DNA of 64,000 nt from JAAYYM01 sp964483155 (lineage in GTDB: Bacteria; Bacillota; Clostridia; Lachnospirales; Lachnospiraceae): the NCBI GenBank assembly GCA_964483155.1, contig CAZAAC010000003.1, forward strand, positions 29,632-93,631, in the 5' to 3' direction. Below are positions 8,468 to 18,140 of the stretch, piece by piece; the first letter of the stretch is position 1; every line of letters begins with the position of its first letter. A program made the translations under genes and the position numbers. Under the pieces are notes generated by a model, which saw only the letters and a program-made list of their open reading frames with translations, did not search any database and was not told where the DNA came from.

Positions 8468-9934
8468 CTATTTTCCATCCAATTCAAACCAAAATGCCAC
8501 TCCATTATCATAATTCTTTACTCCATATTTCTGGTTAATGGATTCCATAATTGCTTTTACAATAGAAAGTCCTACTCCACTACCACCGTATTCTCGTGTT
8601 CTTGACTTGTCTACCTTGTAGAACTTTGTCCATAGCTTTGGTAATGCATCCTCTGGAATTGGTTCACCTGTGTTAAACACCGTCACTCTCACGACATGTT
8701 CGTGGGGCTCTTCTATCTTTACATCAATTTTCTTTTCCCCTAATACATGATGTATGGCATTCGATAAATAATTTCTAAATACCTGTTCTGTCTTAAATTC
8801 ATCTGACCATACATATACTTCATCCGCATGCTCAAATATTACTTCAATATTATTCTGCTTCAGCAAGATATCAACCGATTGTATACAGTTTTGAATTAAT
8901 TCAACAAGATTGAATCTTTCCATAATGATACTATCATTACCTGACTCTAATTGGTTAAGCTCCATCAGACTCTTCACTAATGTGTTCATTTTATTGGCTT
9001 CATCTATGATTACATCACAATAGAAATCTTTACTTTCCTCATCATCGTGAATACTTTCTTTCAAACCTTCAGAATAGCCCTGAATTAGTGCAATAGGCGT
9101 TTTCAATTCGTGTGAAACATTAGACAAAAATTCTTTTCGCATTTCATCTATTTCATATCTCTTCTGCAAATCACTCTTCAACTCATTATTTGCTGTTTTT
9201 AACTCCGAAATAGTTTTTTCAAGCGTCGTAGACAATTGATTAATATAATTTCCAAGTAATGCTATTTCATTATTTCCACCTGCCGTATACTTAACATTAA
9301 AGTCCAGTTTAGACATTCTGGCAGATATTTGTGTGAGTTGCATGATCGGCTGTGTTACCTTTTTTGATACGTAGCTAATTACTACCGCACTTAGCAATAC
9401 CGCTATCAATCCAATATATGCCAGGAAACGATTTGATATTGCCGCACTATCCCTAATACTATCAATTGCTGAACGCATTATAATTAAATTCCCATTTGAA
9501 AGTGTTCCCCAAAGTTCCATATAATCCGTATCCATACGCATATCATCTGTAACCTGCACAATATAATTTTCACTTTGTCGCAGAATATGTGCTTTGCTAT
9601 TTTCCAGCAAAATATAATCAAGTAGTCTGGCTGCTAATATATCCGAATTATCCATAGAAGACTTGATTTTTTCTGTACTGGAATCAATTACCAAGACATC
9701 GATATTGCTTCTCGAGCATATTTGCTCAAATGTAATATCAAATTTTTCAGAGTCTATATCCTCTTTTACAAACGCAACATCTAATTTGTAATATGCCTCT
9801 AGTAATTGATTTTCCTTGTTTTCCATATATAGTCTTTCCAAAAAGGTATTATTAACAAACCAGCACAATAAAATTGTGCCGGCCATCAACCCTATGAAAA
9901 TTAAGGCAAACTGCGTTTTGATTGAATGCTTCAT
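8468..9934 (-). CDS. sensor histidine kinase (HAMP, HisKA, HATPase)
   Basis: A 488-residue membrane kinase. Parts in order: TM1 at about 10-30, an extracytoplasmic loop of about 140 residues, TM2 (AYIGLIAVLLSAVVISYV), HAMP, a short coiled coil, HisKA with the phospho-acceptor in SNVSHELKTPIALIQGYSEG, and HATPase with N-box NYLSNAIHHV and G-box GGSGVGLSIVKAIM. The gene start overlaps the stop of the response regulator by 4 bp (ATGA), so the two are translated together. The signal sensed is unknown. The order regulator, kinase, lipoprotein is usual for envelope-stress-type two-component operons, but that role is only inferred. Confidence 0.93.
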   Translation of the reverse strand: MKHSIKTQFALIFIGLMAGTILLCWFVNNTFLERLYMENKENQLLEAYYKLDVAFVKEDIDSEKFDITFEQICSRSNIDVLVIDSSTEKIKSSMDNSDILAARLLDYILLENSKAHILRQSENYIVQVTDDMRMDTDYMELWGTLSNGNLIIMRSAIDSIRDSAAISNRFLAYIGLIAVLLSAVVISYVSKKVTQPIMQLTQISARMSKLDFNVKYTAGGNNEIALLGNYINQLSTTLEKTISELKTANNELKSDLQKRYEIDEMRKEFLSNVSHELKTPIALIQGYSEGLKESIHDDEESKDFYCDVIIDEANKMNTLVKSLMELNQLESGNDSIIMERFNLVELIQNCIQSVDILLKQNNIEVIFEHADEVYVWSDEFKTEQVFRNYLSNAIHHVLGEKKIDVKIEEPHEHVVRVTVFNTGEPIPEDALPKLWTKFYKVDKSRTREYGGSGVGLSIVKAIMESINQKYGVKNYDNGVAFWFELDGK

Positions 9935-10617
9935 TCGCTAACCTCAAATTTATAACCCATTCCCCATATTGTTTTTATATATTCGCCCTTGGGTCCCATT
10001 TTACCTCGCAATTTTTTGACATGTGTATCAATCGTTCTTGCATCGCCAAAATAATCATAGTTCCAAACATGATTCAGTATCTTTTCGCGCGAAAGAGCAA
10101 GTCCTTCATTTTCCAAAAAATATGTTAATAACTCAAATTCTTTAAAACTAAGTTCAATCACTTCTTCATCAATGGAAACTGAATGTGCTGCTTTGTTAAC
10201 AACAATTCCACCCGACTCAATTATGTCATCTTCTGACAATGCATTTGTTCTTCTCAAGATAGCTTCTACCCTTGCAACAAGTATCTTGGGACTGAAAGGT
10301 TTGGATATATATTCATCCACCCCAAGTTCAAATCCCTGTAATTCATCTCGTTCATCACCTTTTGCAGTTAACATAATGATTGGAACCTTAGAATACTCTC
10401 TTAATTCTCGACATACCTGCCATCCATCCATCTTCGGCATCATGACATCTAGGATAACCAATGAGAAATTGTTTCTTTCAAAAAAAATGTCTAATGCTGC
10501 AACACCATCTTCTGCTTCTATAACTTCAAAACCACTCTTTGTCAGGAAATCCTTTACTAGTTTACGCATTCTACTCTCATCATCAACAACCAGAATTTTT
10601 CGTTTTTCCATCATCAT
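9931..10617 (-). CDS. OmpR/PhoB-family response regulator
   Basis: A 228-residue regulator. The receiver domain has acidic pair VVDDE, phospho-acceptor in LVILDVMMPKMDGW, and Lys in ISKPFSP. The C-terminal winged helix carries the usual LSFKEFELLTYF, DARTIDTHVKKLR and IKTIWGMGYKFE blocks. The start is placed at the ATG at 10617 because AAAGG (10625-10629) lies 7 nt upstream; ATGs at 10623 and 10614 are also in frame. A much longer frame up to 10755 overlaps the preceding gene and has no family match. It pairs with the adjacent kinase. Confidence 0.93.
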   Translation of the reverse strand: MMMEKRKILVVDDESRMRKLVKDFLTKSGFEVIEAEDGVAALDIFFERNNFSLVILDVMMPKMDGWQVCRELREYSKVPIIMLTAKGDERDELQGFELGVDEYISKPFSPKILVARVEAILRRTNALSEDDIIESGGIVVNKAAHSVSIDEEVIELSFKEFELLTYFLENEGLALSREKILNHVWNYDYFGDARTIDTHVKKLRGKMGPKGEYIKTIWGMGYKFEVSE

Positions 10618-10673
10618 CACCATGCCTTTCAAATAATAGTATAAACAATAATTATGTTGTAATTGTGAATTAA

Positions 10674-11240
10674 TTAGTCTGCTACTGGATTTATCAGTAA
10701 TTCTTTTTCCTTTTCTCTTATTACAGCCTCTCTCTCTGTCAACGACTGTTCCCAATCAGCATATTTGTTTTCTAATACTGCTTTATAATTTATGATATTT
10801 GGGTTATCTGCATTTAGCGTTATAAAAAACATTGCAACTACAATAACTGATAATATAATACATGCCCATATAGCTTTAATATACTGTTTGCGATAGTTTT
10901 TCTTTTCCTTCGGTTTGATATATGGCGCTTCGAATTTCGACTTTTCTGACGAAATTGTACCAAATTCTGCATATAGCGGAATACTCTTCACCTGTTCATC
11001 TTCTATACTGATATTTGAGTATAAATATAACTGCAGTTCACGAAGATACGCATAGCCAATTGGCGTAATTAATATTCGATTTGTAATCATTTTATTATAC
11101 GCTGCCAAAACCAGTTCAGGATTTCCATAATCCATTTTTTCAGCAATATGTTTGATTTTCCTAATTTCATCTCGTGCAATGTCAGCGTCTGCTATTGTTG
11201 CAAATACAAATCCATCGACTTCTTTTCCTTTTAAGGCCAT
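10674..11240 (-). CDS. single-pass membrane protein, unknown function
   Basis: A 188-residue protein that I do not recognise. The N-terminal ~125 residues are soluble and mixed in charge (EVDGFVFATIADADIARDEI). One membrane segment follows (IWACIILSVIVVAMFFITLN), then a short outer tail with a Glu/Arg-rich coiled coil (SLTEREAVIREKEKELL). It is 56 bp upstream of the response regulator and probably belongs to the same transcript, so it could modulate that two-component system. No catalytic motif is visible. Confidence 0.65.
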   Translation of the reverse strand: MALKGKEVDGFVFATIADADIARDEIRKIKHIAEKMDYGNPELVLAAYNKMITNRILITPIGYAYLRELQLYLYSNISIEDEQVKSIPLYAEFGTISSEKSKFEAPYIKPKEKKNYRKQYIKAIWACIILSVIVVAMFFITLNADNPNIINYKAVLENKYADWEQSLTEREAVIREKEKELLINPVAD

Positions 11241-11276
11241 AATCTATCCCCTCACCATACTTAATTCACATATTAT

Positions 11277-11311
11277 TATAAAAGAAGCGGTCGATAAACC
11301 GCTTCTTTTAT
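11277..11311 (-). terminator. intrinsic terminator after the chemoreceptor gene
   Basis: A near-perfect stem TAAAAGAAGCGGT / ACCGCTTCTTTTA with a 6-nt loop, 17 bp past the chemoreceptor stop. On the minus strand it is followed by a T/A-rich tract. Confidence 0.85.
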
Positions 11312-11327
11312 AATAAAATCGGCTTTT

Positions 11328-13028
11328 CTAAAACCTGAACACATTTATACTCTCTTCCAGACCAGACACAACATCTTTCAGTTGCAATGTGGAGCTCTTT
11401 ATATTCCCCATCATATTACCTACTTCAACCGTTGATGCGGATGTTTCCTCTGTAGAAGCAGCATTTTCCTCTGCTATTGCTGTAAGATTCTGTACCACGT
11501 CAACCACATTAATTCTGGCACGATCCAGGCTTTTTGTCTTCTCAGCTATTGCATTTACGCCCCTAAGCGAAGAATCTATTCCTTCTTTGACAAGTGAAAA
11601 AATGTTTTCTGTCTTACTAACATTTTCGCTTTGAGAATCCATAATTTCACGTACTTCATCCATTGTCACAACTGCTTTTGTAGAATCTTGAATTAGCGAC
11701 GTGATAATTTGTTCGATCTGCCTTGCTGAATCATTGGACTGCTCTGCCAGTTTTTGAATCTGTGCAGCCACAACTGCGAATCCCCTTCCCTGCTCTCCTG
11801 CTCTTGCCGCCTCGATGGAAGCATTTAAAGATAACAAATTAGTTTCCTCTGCAATTGCTGTAATAATACCTGTCGCTTCCCTAATCTTCATAGCTGAGCT
11901 ATTTGTTGTATTCGTCTGCTCGTAAATGATATCTATCGCTTTCTTTGCTTTCTTATTAATTGTGTCTAATTCATTTAGGGTTATTGATGCAGTCTCACTT
12001 GATTTCTGCATCTCAGAAGCATTGTTATATAGTTCTTCCACTTCTGCGGAGGTTTCCTCCACAATATCTCCGATGTGAATCACATTATTTGTTGCCTTTT
12101 GTGTTTCATCAGCCTGTGAAGTGGCTCCTTCCGCTATTTCATGCACAGCTTTTTCCACCTGCTCTACTGCATCAAACACTTTATTTGAATTACTCTCCAA
12201 GTTTTCGGAAGTATTGTTTAAAATTATACTCTGTTGTTTAATTTGGCCTATAATCAATATTAATTCATCTTTTAGTTGTGCGACATATCTTGCAACTTCC
12301 CCAACCTCATCCTTTCGCTTTAATACTTTTTCATCCATTGAGACTCCGAGATTTCCTTTAGATACCTCTTTGACAATTGTAATACTTTTCATTAAATTAT
12401 CAACAAGACGCGATGAAATCCAGACAGCAACTACTCCACAAACAAGAATTAAAACAATGACTGTCAAAAGCAATGTATTGGTGACAGATGCTATTTCACG
12501 GGCTACATTTTCTTGACTCTTCCCTGCAAATACCATACCACATGGGTTTGTCGTCCCCTCTTGGTACATTGGAACATAATAGACATAAAAATCAGAGCCT
12601 GCAACATTAACATGATCTGCCACATAATCGTTTCCCTTTGTAAGAACAGCATCTATTACTTTCTCCGTGGCTTGTGTCCCAATTGCACGTTTCCCTTCAT
12701 CATTTAATACAGAGGTCATATATCGAGTATCCCCAAAAAATATAGTGATTTCAATACCAGTACTCTCTTTTACTTCATCTGCAATCTCAAATGATTTTGA
12801 AATATTAAGTTCACCTTTTCGCAGTTCGTTATTCTCGTCAACAAAATACTCTCCTGGAACCTCCAGCTCCAATGCATTTCGTACGGATAATACCGTTGCA
12901 TGTAGTCCTGTGTATACTTCGGTCTCCATTTTTTCAGTAATCTGTTGTTTGGCAATCATATAAGAAATCAATCCCATAAGTACCAAAGGTACTAAAGTTA
13001 ATAATGTAATCTTGACTTTCAGTTTCAT
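11328..13028 (-). CDS. methyl-accepting chemotaxis protein with a single Cache-type sensor
   Basis: A 566-residue chemoreceptor. TM1 (TLLTLVPLVLMGLISYMI), an external sensor of about 150 residues that looks like a single Cache domain (GIEITIFFGDTRYMTSV, FYVYYVPMYQEG), TM2 (LLLTVIVLILVCGVVAVWI), HAMP, and a long cytoplasmic signalling coiled coil with the conserved tip AIAEETNLLSLNASIEAARA. There is no C-terminal CheR-binding pentapeptide; the protein ends INVFRF. The ATG at 13028 is preferred over a GTG at 13043; a GGGGGAT-like site precedes it. The ligand is unknown, though such sensors often bind small organic acids or amino acids. Confidence 0.93.
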   Translation of the reverse strand: MKLKVKITLLTLVPLVLMGLISYMIAKQQITEKMETEVYTGLHATVLSVRNALELEVPGEYFVDENNELRKGELNISKSFEIADEVKESTGIEITIFFGDTRYMTSVLNDEGKRAIGTQATEKVIDAVLTKGNDYVADHVNVAGSDFYVYYVPMYQEGTTNPCGMVFAGKSQENVAREIASVTNTLLLTVIVLILVCGVVAVWISSRLVDNLMKSITIVKEVSKGNLGVSMDEKVLKRKDEVGEVARYVAQLKDELILIIGQIKQQSIILNNTSENLESNSNKVFDAVEQVEKAVHEIAEGATSQADETQKATNNVIHIGDIVEETSAEVEELYNNASEMQKSSETASITLNELDTINKKAKKAIDIIYEQTNTTNSSAMKIREATGIITAIAEETNLLSLNASIEAARAGEQGRGFAVVAAQIQKLAEQSNDSARQIEQIITSLIQDSTKAVVTMDEVREIMDSQSENVSKTENIFSLVKEGIDSSLRGVNAIAEKTKSLDRARINVVDVVQNLTAIAEENAASTEETSASTVEVGNMMGNIKSSTLQLKDVVSGLEESINVFRF

Positions 13029-13100
13029 ATTTATATCCCCCACGCAAATTTAGTCTATCTATGCTAAATCATAAACGATAAAGCACAATATATTGATAAT

Positions 13101-13129
13101 ATTTTAGCACTAATACCATAAAATGGCAA
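13101..13129 (-). promoter_or_regulatory. sigma-A-type promoter for the chemoreceptor gene
   Basis: Minus-strand TTGCCA, 17-bp spacer, TAAAAT, with TGC directly before the -10. It sits 73 bp upstream of the start codon. A sigma-28 motility promoter was looked for and not found here. Confidence 0.55.
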
Positions 13130-13271
13130 GTCGCAGCTGTAAATCACCTATCTCCCTTTTTACTTTTCTATCTATTGAAATCTCTATTACAAGACTATTA
13201 TTATAAGTAAAAATATAGTATAGTAATAAAGTTAACAAATGAGTGCAATGGATAAGCGAGGACAACTATTA

Positions 13272-14894
13272 ATGATTAGAAAACCTAGTATATTCTTTAT
13301 CACGAGATGGTTATCACAATTTGGGCTGGTGGTCCTTATTTTTACTATATGTCTTCTATGTAGTGTAGTCGATACCCATGCCATGGGCTTATCTCCAATT
13401 AACGGTACTTTTTTTCCGCCTTACCTTGCAATAGACTTTTCCGAAGAACAATGGGAAAATGAGCTCAAAGAGTGGAAAGAGATGGGAATCGAGTATATTG
13501 TGATTGGCGAAAGTGCAATTCGTAATTCTGATGGAAAATGGCAAACTTATTATCCTTCACAATACGCAGATATTTATTATTATAATTCTGTCGAAATCAT
13601 ATTGAAACATTGTGAGCAGGCAAATGTAAAATGTTTTGTTGCATGCGGTACTTATGATGACTTTTCTGAAATTAATCTCTGTAGACATGATGAATATGAT
13701 GCCTCCGGATATTTAATTACAAAAGGGCAGGAATCATTTGAACGACTGGTCTATGACACACATCGTTACATGCAGGAGCTTTATGACCTATATGGCGAAA
13801 AATACAGTAATAGTTTTTATGGTTTCTATTTCGTTCCAGAGGTATCTAATTCCGTCGAATTTGAAGAAAAAGAAAAATTTGAGGTTGGTGTAGAATCTTT
13901 GTCAAAAGCATTGAATCTAACAATTGAAAAAGTCAATCAATTAGATCCCGCGTTAAAACTTATATTATCTCCCTATGTGAATCTCAAAAAAGAAGCTACC
14001 TGGAATACACATGACATAAATACTATTGCACTTTTTTGGACAGAAGTAATCAAAAAAACAAACTTCCGAGAAGGTGATATTCTTGCACCACAGGATAGTG
14101 TTGGTGCAAATGGCGTAAAGCTATCGCAATTAAAAGAGGTGACGCAGGCTTATAGAAATGCAGTAGATGCGGGCGGAAAGGAAATTGAGCTTTGGAGCAA
14201 TTGTGAGACCTTTCAGTTTCCACTACATGAATCACCTGAAAAAGAAGAGTTTGAGACTGGGCAATCCGTTTATATTAATCGCCTAATTGCACAAACCGAA
14301 CTTGTAAAACCTTATGTTGATAGTATTATGACCTGTAGTTTTACCCATTATATTGGCAAAAGTAACTGTGGCGATTTTTTCTATCAAACCTATCGAGACT
14401 ATCTTTTAACAGGCCAACTGGATGCCAAGCCCCCTCGTAAAATAGAAAATGTTGAGGGGGAAATCATTTTAGTCGCCGGCAAACCAGTCGTTTGTTTTAA
14501 TCTTAGTCCCATATTAGATGACTATGGTGTTGCAAGGATAGAAATTGAAAAAAACGGGAACCCATATACCTTTAGAATAGCAACGCGATATGAAAAAGAG
14601 CCAACCTCACTAAAACCCGGGATATCACAACCTACAAGCTTCTATGATAAAGAATTTTCTTTATATCTAGATTCTGCAGTATATAGTGTATCATTGATTG
14701 ACTGTGCTGAAAATAAAAGCGAGAAGGTTATGATATATGCCAAACTGACCAGAACAGGCAAAAAGCAAATTGGCGCCCCTTACAGCGTGGACTATTGGCT
14801 ATTAAACCATATTACATATAGTATTCACTGTGAAGTTCTTGGGACTGAAAGTGATATTCTAAGTATTCCAGCAGTTCAAAAAGTGCTGAAATAA
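13272..14894 (+). CDS. secreted DUF4434-like TIM-barrel protein (possible glycoside hydrolase)
   Basis: A 540-residue protein with a long signal peptide or anchor (FGLVVLIFTICLLCSVVDTHA). The mature part begins GLSPINGTFFPPYLAIDFSE and continues with EEQWENELKEWKEMGIEYIVI and YYNSVEIILKHCEQANVKCF. This is the pattern of DUF4434 proteins, a TIM-barrel group related to glycoside hydrolases. Acidic residues at barrel strand ends are visible in YGFYFVPEVSN and ILAPQDSVG, which could be catalytic. The C-terminal ~130 residues look like a beta-sandwich. The start at 13272 has GAGGA 9 nt upstream; an earlier in-frame ATG at 13239 does not. It ends 10 bp from the GH31 gene, convergent with it. Activity and substrate are unproven. 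Confidence 0.7.
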   Translation: MIRKPSIFFITRWLSQFGLVVLIFTICLLCSVVDTHAMGLSPINGTFFPPYLAIDFSEEQWENELKEWKEMGIEYIVIGESAIRNSDGKWQTYYPSQYADIYYYNSVEIILKHCEQANVKCFVACGTYDDFSEINLCRHDEYDASGYLITKGQESFERLVYDTHRYMQELYDLYGEKYSNSFYGFYFVPEVSNSVEFEEKEKFEVGVESLSKALNLTIEKVNQLDPALKLILSPYVNLKKEATWNTHDINTIALFWTEVIKKTNFREGDILAPQDSVGANGVKLSQLKEVTQAYRNAVDAGGKEIELWSNCETFQFPLHESPEKEEFETGQSVYINRLIAQTELVKPYVDSIMTCSFTHYIGKSNCGDFFYQTYRDYLLTGQLDAKPPRKIENVEGEIILVAGKPVVCFNLSPILDDYGVARIEIEKNGNPYTFRIATRYEKEPTSLKPGISQPTSFYDKEFSLYLDSAVYSVSLIDCAENKSEKVMIYAKLTRTGKKQIGAPYSVDYWLLNHITYSIHCEVLGTESDILSIPAVQKVLK

Positions 14895-14904
14895 TGCAAA
14901 TATT

Positions 14905-17283
14905 CTATCTCTTTATAATCTGGATTTTATAATCTCTATCTTTTACTGCCCCTTGGTATATTCCTGTTTTATTGAGAGTATCTAACTTTCCTTGTTTTTC
15001 GGACCAGACAAACTTTGTAGTTGCATATACACCTTCTTCATAACGATAGCTGTTACCTTCGTCTTCATATAATTCAAATTCACAATCTTTTCCCGTATAT
15101 ATATATACCGAAATGGCCGCATCTGGCATCTCATCAACATACTGCATAAACTGGGTCATTGGCAAGATGCTTCCTGCCCTCACATATAAAGGAATTCGAT
15201 CAATTGGTGCCTCTGCTATTATTGTTTGTCCTCCCTCATAATATTGATTTGTCCAGAAATCGTACCAGTCTGCCCCCTTAGGAAGATAAACACCTCGTTT
15301 TTTTGCGAATCCCTCCAATTTCTTTGAGTCTTTATCATAATACATTGGTGTGGTCACCGGGCATACCATCAGACTGTCTCCAAATAAAAATTGGTCAATT
15401 ATTTCTCTTGCAATTGCATCTTCTGCAAAATCAAATGCCAGCATTCTGAGCATTGTGAAATCGTCTTTCCACACTCTCGCCGCAATTGAATAAATATACG
15501 GCATAAGTTTATATCTCAAATGATTTGCCGCAACTAAAGCATCATAGAATAAATCTCCTTTTTTTCCAAAATGCCATAATTCCCTCCGAAAATCTGTCCC
15601 ATGGCTTCTGAATATTGGTAAAAAGCATCCATACTGAAACCATCTTGTAAACAATTCACAATATCCCAGGTCGCTATATCCATTCTCATATTCACCATTC
15701 CAAAACCATTGTGTGCCTTTCTTGACAAAAAATCCACCGATATCCAGTGTCCAATAGGGCATCCCACTCGCACAGAAATTAAGTCCTGCCGCAATCTGTC
15801 TTTTCATAGTAATCCAATTAGCCGAAATGTCTCCAGACCATAATATGGAACCGTATCTTTGCTGTCCAGTATACCCACTTCGCGTAAGGTTCACCACGCG
15901 CTTTTCCTTAGTGACGTTGCGCTGTCCCTCAAATATTGTCTTTGCATGAAATAAACCATAAGCATTTGTCCATTGCGCCGGAATAAACTGGCTGCTGGTG
16001 TCATAGTATTCCTGATACATTGTACTAGGCTCTGGTTCTCCTATGTGATTCCACTCTGGCGTAAACGGTTCACTTGAATCACACCACCATGCGTCAATGC
16101 CATTGGCAAACAATCCTTCTTCTGCCTGTTTCCAGTATAGCTGTCTTCCCTCATCCGTATAAGAATCATAAATACTGCTTCCTTGCAATAGTAGCTTCTT
16201 TTCTTCAAATTCTTTATAATTGTCGCAATCAGCACTCATATTGGGCCAGACAGAAATCATTAAATTTGTATGCCTCTCATGGAGTTTCTCCATCATGTCT
16301 TTTGGATTTTCAAAACGCTTCGTATCAAAAGTCTTTTGTCCCCACAGGTCGCCCTCCCAAGAACGCCAATCTAAAACGATACCATCTAAACCAATATTTC
16401 TTTTTCTGTAACCTTCAACAACATTGATTAATTCCTCTGCAGTCTCATATCGCTCCTGTGATTGGATAAATCCAAATGCCCACTTAGGCAGCATCACTGC
16501 TTTACCTGTTAAGTAACGATAGCCACGAATTACACCGTCCATATTTCCACCCTTGATAAAATAAAAATCCATCTCATAATCAGCTTCTGTATATAAGTAA
16601 GAGCCAAAATGAGTGTCATTAAAAATCATCGGGCTGTAAGTATCTACTAACAAGCCATATCCTAAACTAGATACTAAAAAAGGTATTGCAATTTTTTTAT
16701 TCGCTTGATGAAGGAAAACCGTCGTACCTCGTAAATTTAAGTATCCTTCTTCATTTTGGCCCAGCCCATATAGCGCCTCATCATCCTGCCATTCTAAATA
16801 GAGTCTGGTTTTATATAGTTTCTGGTCAAAAATCTTTGCAGCCTCCTTGACCACTTCCTTTATTCCATCTGGCGTAACGATTCGTTCGATTTTCGTATCA
16901 TCACTAATGACTGTCCTATAAGAATCAAATGCTTCTAAGTTTTTGCTTTCAAAATCACGCTCTCTTAAAAGCAATTTGCCATCCTGATCATAATATCTTA
17001 TCGATGCTGTTTTTTTATCAATAGATAAGCAGAGCTTGTCCGTTTGCATTCTAATTTCATTCTCATCATCATGATAAAACCAGTCACCATAGACCTCTTT
17101 TGCTATGACTCCTGGTTTTTTCTGCATAGAAAATTCATTCTCAATCGTATAGATAATTCGTATGATTTCAGAAGATTTTGGTTCTAATTTTATTTTTCCA
17201 TGGTCAGAATATACAATAAGGGTATTTTGTATACGTTCTACCCCTGTTATTTTTCTTTTAGGTCTTTCCTCTACCGATAACAT
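14905..17283 (-). CDS. glycoside hydrolase family 31, alpha-xylosidase-like
   Basis: A 792-residue cytoplasmic enzyme (no signal peptide). An N-terminal beta-sandwich is followed by the catalytic barrel, which opens with WAFGFIQSQERYETAEELI, the form seen in xyloglucan-type alpha-xylosidases. The nucleophile is Asp402 in DAWWCDSSEP. The acid/base is Asp485 in QRYGSILWSGDISANW. C-terminal beta domains include YVRAGSILPM. The ATG at 17283 is set by a GGAGGTG ribosome-binding site; the longer frame to 17430 overlaps the permease gene. It is last in an operon behind a sugar-binding lipoprotein and two permeases, so it probably trims the imported oligosaccharide. Alpha-glucosidase is the alternative. 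Confidence 0.88.
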   Translation of the reverse strand: MLSVEERPKRKITGVERIQNTLIVYSDHGKIKLEPKSSEIIRIIYTIENEFSMQKKPGVIAKEVYGDWFYHDDENEIRMQTDKLCLSIDKKTASIRYYDQDGKLLLRERDFESKNLEAFDSYRTVISDDTKIERIVTPDGIKEVVKEAAKIFDQKLYKTRLYLEWQDDEALYGLGQNEEGYLNLRGTTVFLHQANKKIAIPFLVSSLGYGLLVDTYSPMIFNDTHFGSYLYTEADYEMDFYFIKGGNMDGVIRGYRYLTGKAVMLPKWAFGFIQSQERYETAEELINVVEGYRKRNIGLDGIVLDWRSWEGDLWGQKTFDTKRFENPKDMMEKLHERHTNLMISVWPNMSADCDNYKEFEEKKLLLQGSSIYDSYTDEGRQLYWKQAEEGLFANGIDAWWCDSSEPFTPEWNHIGEPEPSTMYQEYYDTSSQFIPAQWTNAYGLFHAKTIFEGQRNVTKEKRVVNLTRSGYTGQQRYGSILWSGDISANWITMKRQIAAGLNFCASGMPYWTLDIGGFFVKKGTQWFWNGEYENGYSDLGYCELFTRWFQYGCFLPIFRSHGTDFRRELWHFGKKGDLFYDALVAANHLRYKLMPYIYSIAARVWKDDFTMLRMLAFDFAEDAIAREIIDQFLFGDSLMVCPVTTPMYYDKDSKKLEGFAKKRGVYLPKGADWYDFWTNQYYEGGQTIIAEAPIDRIPLYVRAGSILPMTQFMQYVDEMPDAAISVYIYTGKDCEFELYEDEGNSYRYEEGVYATTKFVWSEKQGKLDTLNKTGIYQGAVKDRDYKIQIIKR

Positions 17284-17315
17284 TTGCACCTCCACTTTGC
17301 TGCCATAAGGCTTTG

Positions 17316-18140
17316 CTATCCTTTTACTGCACCAGCAGTCATTCCAGAAACAATATATTTTTGTCCTATAAGATAAATCAAAATAACCGGAATACTTGTC
17401 ATGATAATATCTGCACAAACCAGATTCCAATCTTTGAAGTACATTCCAAAAAAGTTATAAACAGATAGGGTCATAGGCCATCTTGTCGAACTACTCAGAA
17501 AATATAGCGGAGAAACAAACTCGTTCCAGTTATTCAAAAAAGTGAGTACCACTACAGTTGCTATTGCTGGTTTTAAAAGCGGAAATATTATAGTGGTAAA
17601 TAGTCTTATGGGACCGCAACCATCTATAATACCTGCCTCATCCAATTCAACAGGAATCTTAGCTATAAATCCATGAATCAAAAAAACAGAAAATGGTATT
17701 TGCATTGCTGTATATAACAATACAATTCCCAAACGGGTATTATTTAAGTTTAAAAATATCATTACTTTTACCAATGCAACATAATTAATCGGCATTGTGA
17801 TACCGAGAACAATGAACAAATAGATTAACTTTGTAAATCTTGTTCTGTTTCTAGATAATACATATGCTGCAAGAGCAGAAAATATACAGCATAGAAATAC
17901 ACTTCCAAACGTATAGATACAGCTATTAATAAAGGACTGCAGAAGCTTTCCTTCTTCAATGACAACCGCATAATTTATTACCTGTATTGGAAAATCAGGC
18001 AGACTAAGATTCATATCAGAAGCGTCCAGACTCGTCTTAAAGGAATTAAATAAAATGAGTAGTATGGGGACTAATGATATAATTGATATGCTCCAAGCAA
18101 ATAAATTTCTGAATATTGCTTTCATAATTCTTTGTGTCAT
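17316..18140 (-). CDS. carbohydrate ABC transporter permease (MalG-type)
   Basis: A 274-residue inner-membrane permease with about six transmembrane helices, the first being SIISLVPILLILFNSF. The cytoplasmic EAA loop (ELDEAGIIDGCGPIRLF) contacts the ATPase. Its start overlaps the stop of the upstream permease by one base (TAATG), showing translational coupling. No ATPase gene is in this operon; such importers usually share a MsmX-type ATPase encoded elsewhere. The GH31 gene follows 32 bp later, suggesting an oligosaccharide with alpha-linked side sugars as substrate. Confidence 0.93.
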   Translation of the reverse strand: MTQRIMKAIFRNLFAWSISIISLVPILLILFNSFKTSLDASDMNLSLPDFPIQVINYAVVIEEGKLLQSFINSCIYTFGSVFLCCIFSALAAYVLSRNRTRFTKLIYLFIVLGITMPINYVALVKVMIFLNLNNTRLGIVLLYTAMQIPFSVFLIHGFIAKIPVELDEAGIIDGCGPIRLFTTIIFPLLKPAIATVVVLTFLNNWNEFVSPLYFLSSSTRWPMTLSVYNFFGMYFKDWNLVCADIIMTSIPVILIYLIGQKYIVSGMTAGAVKG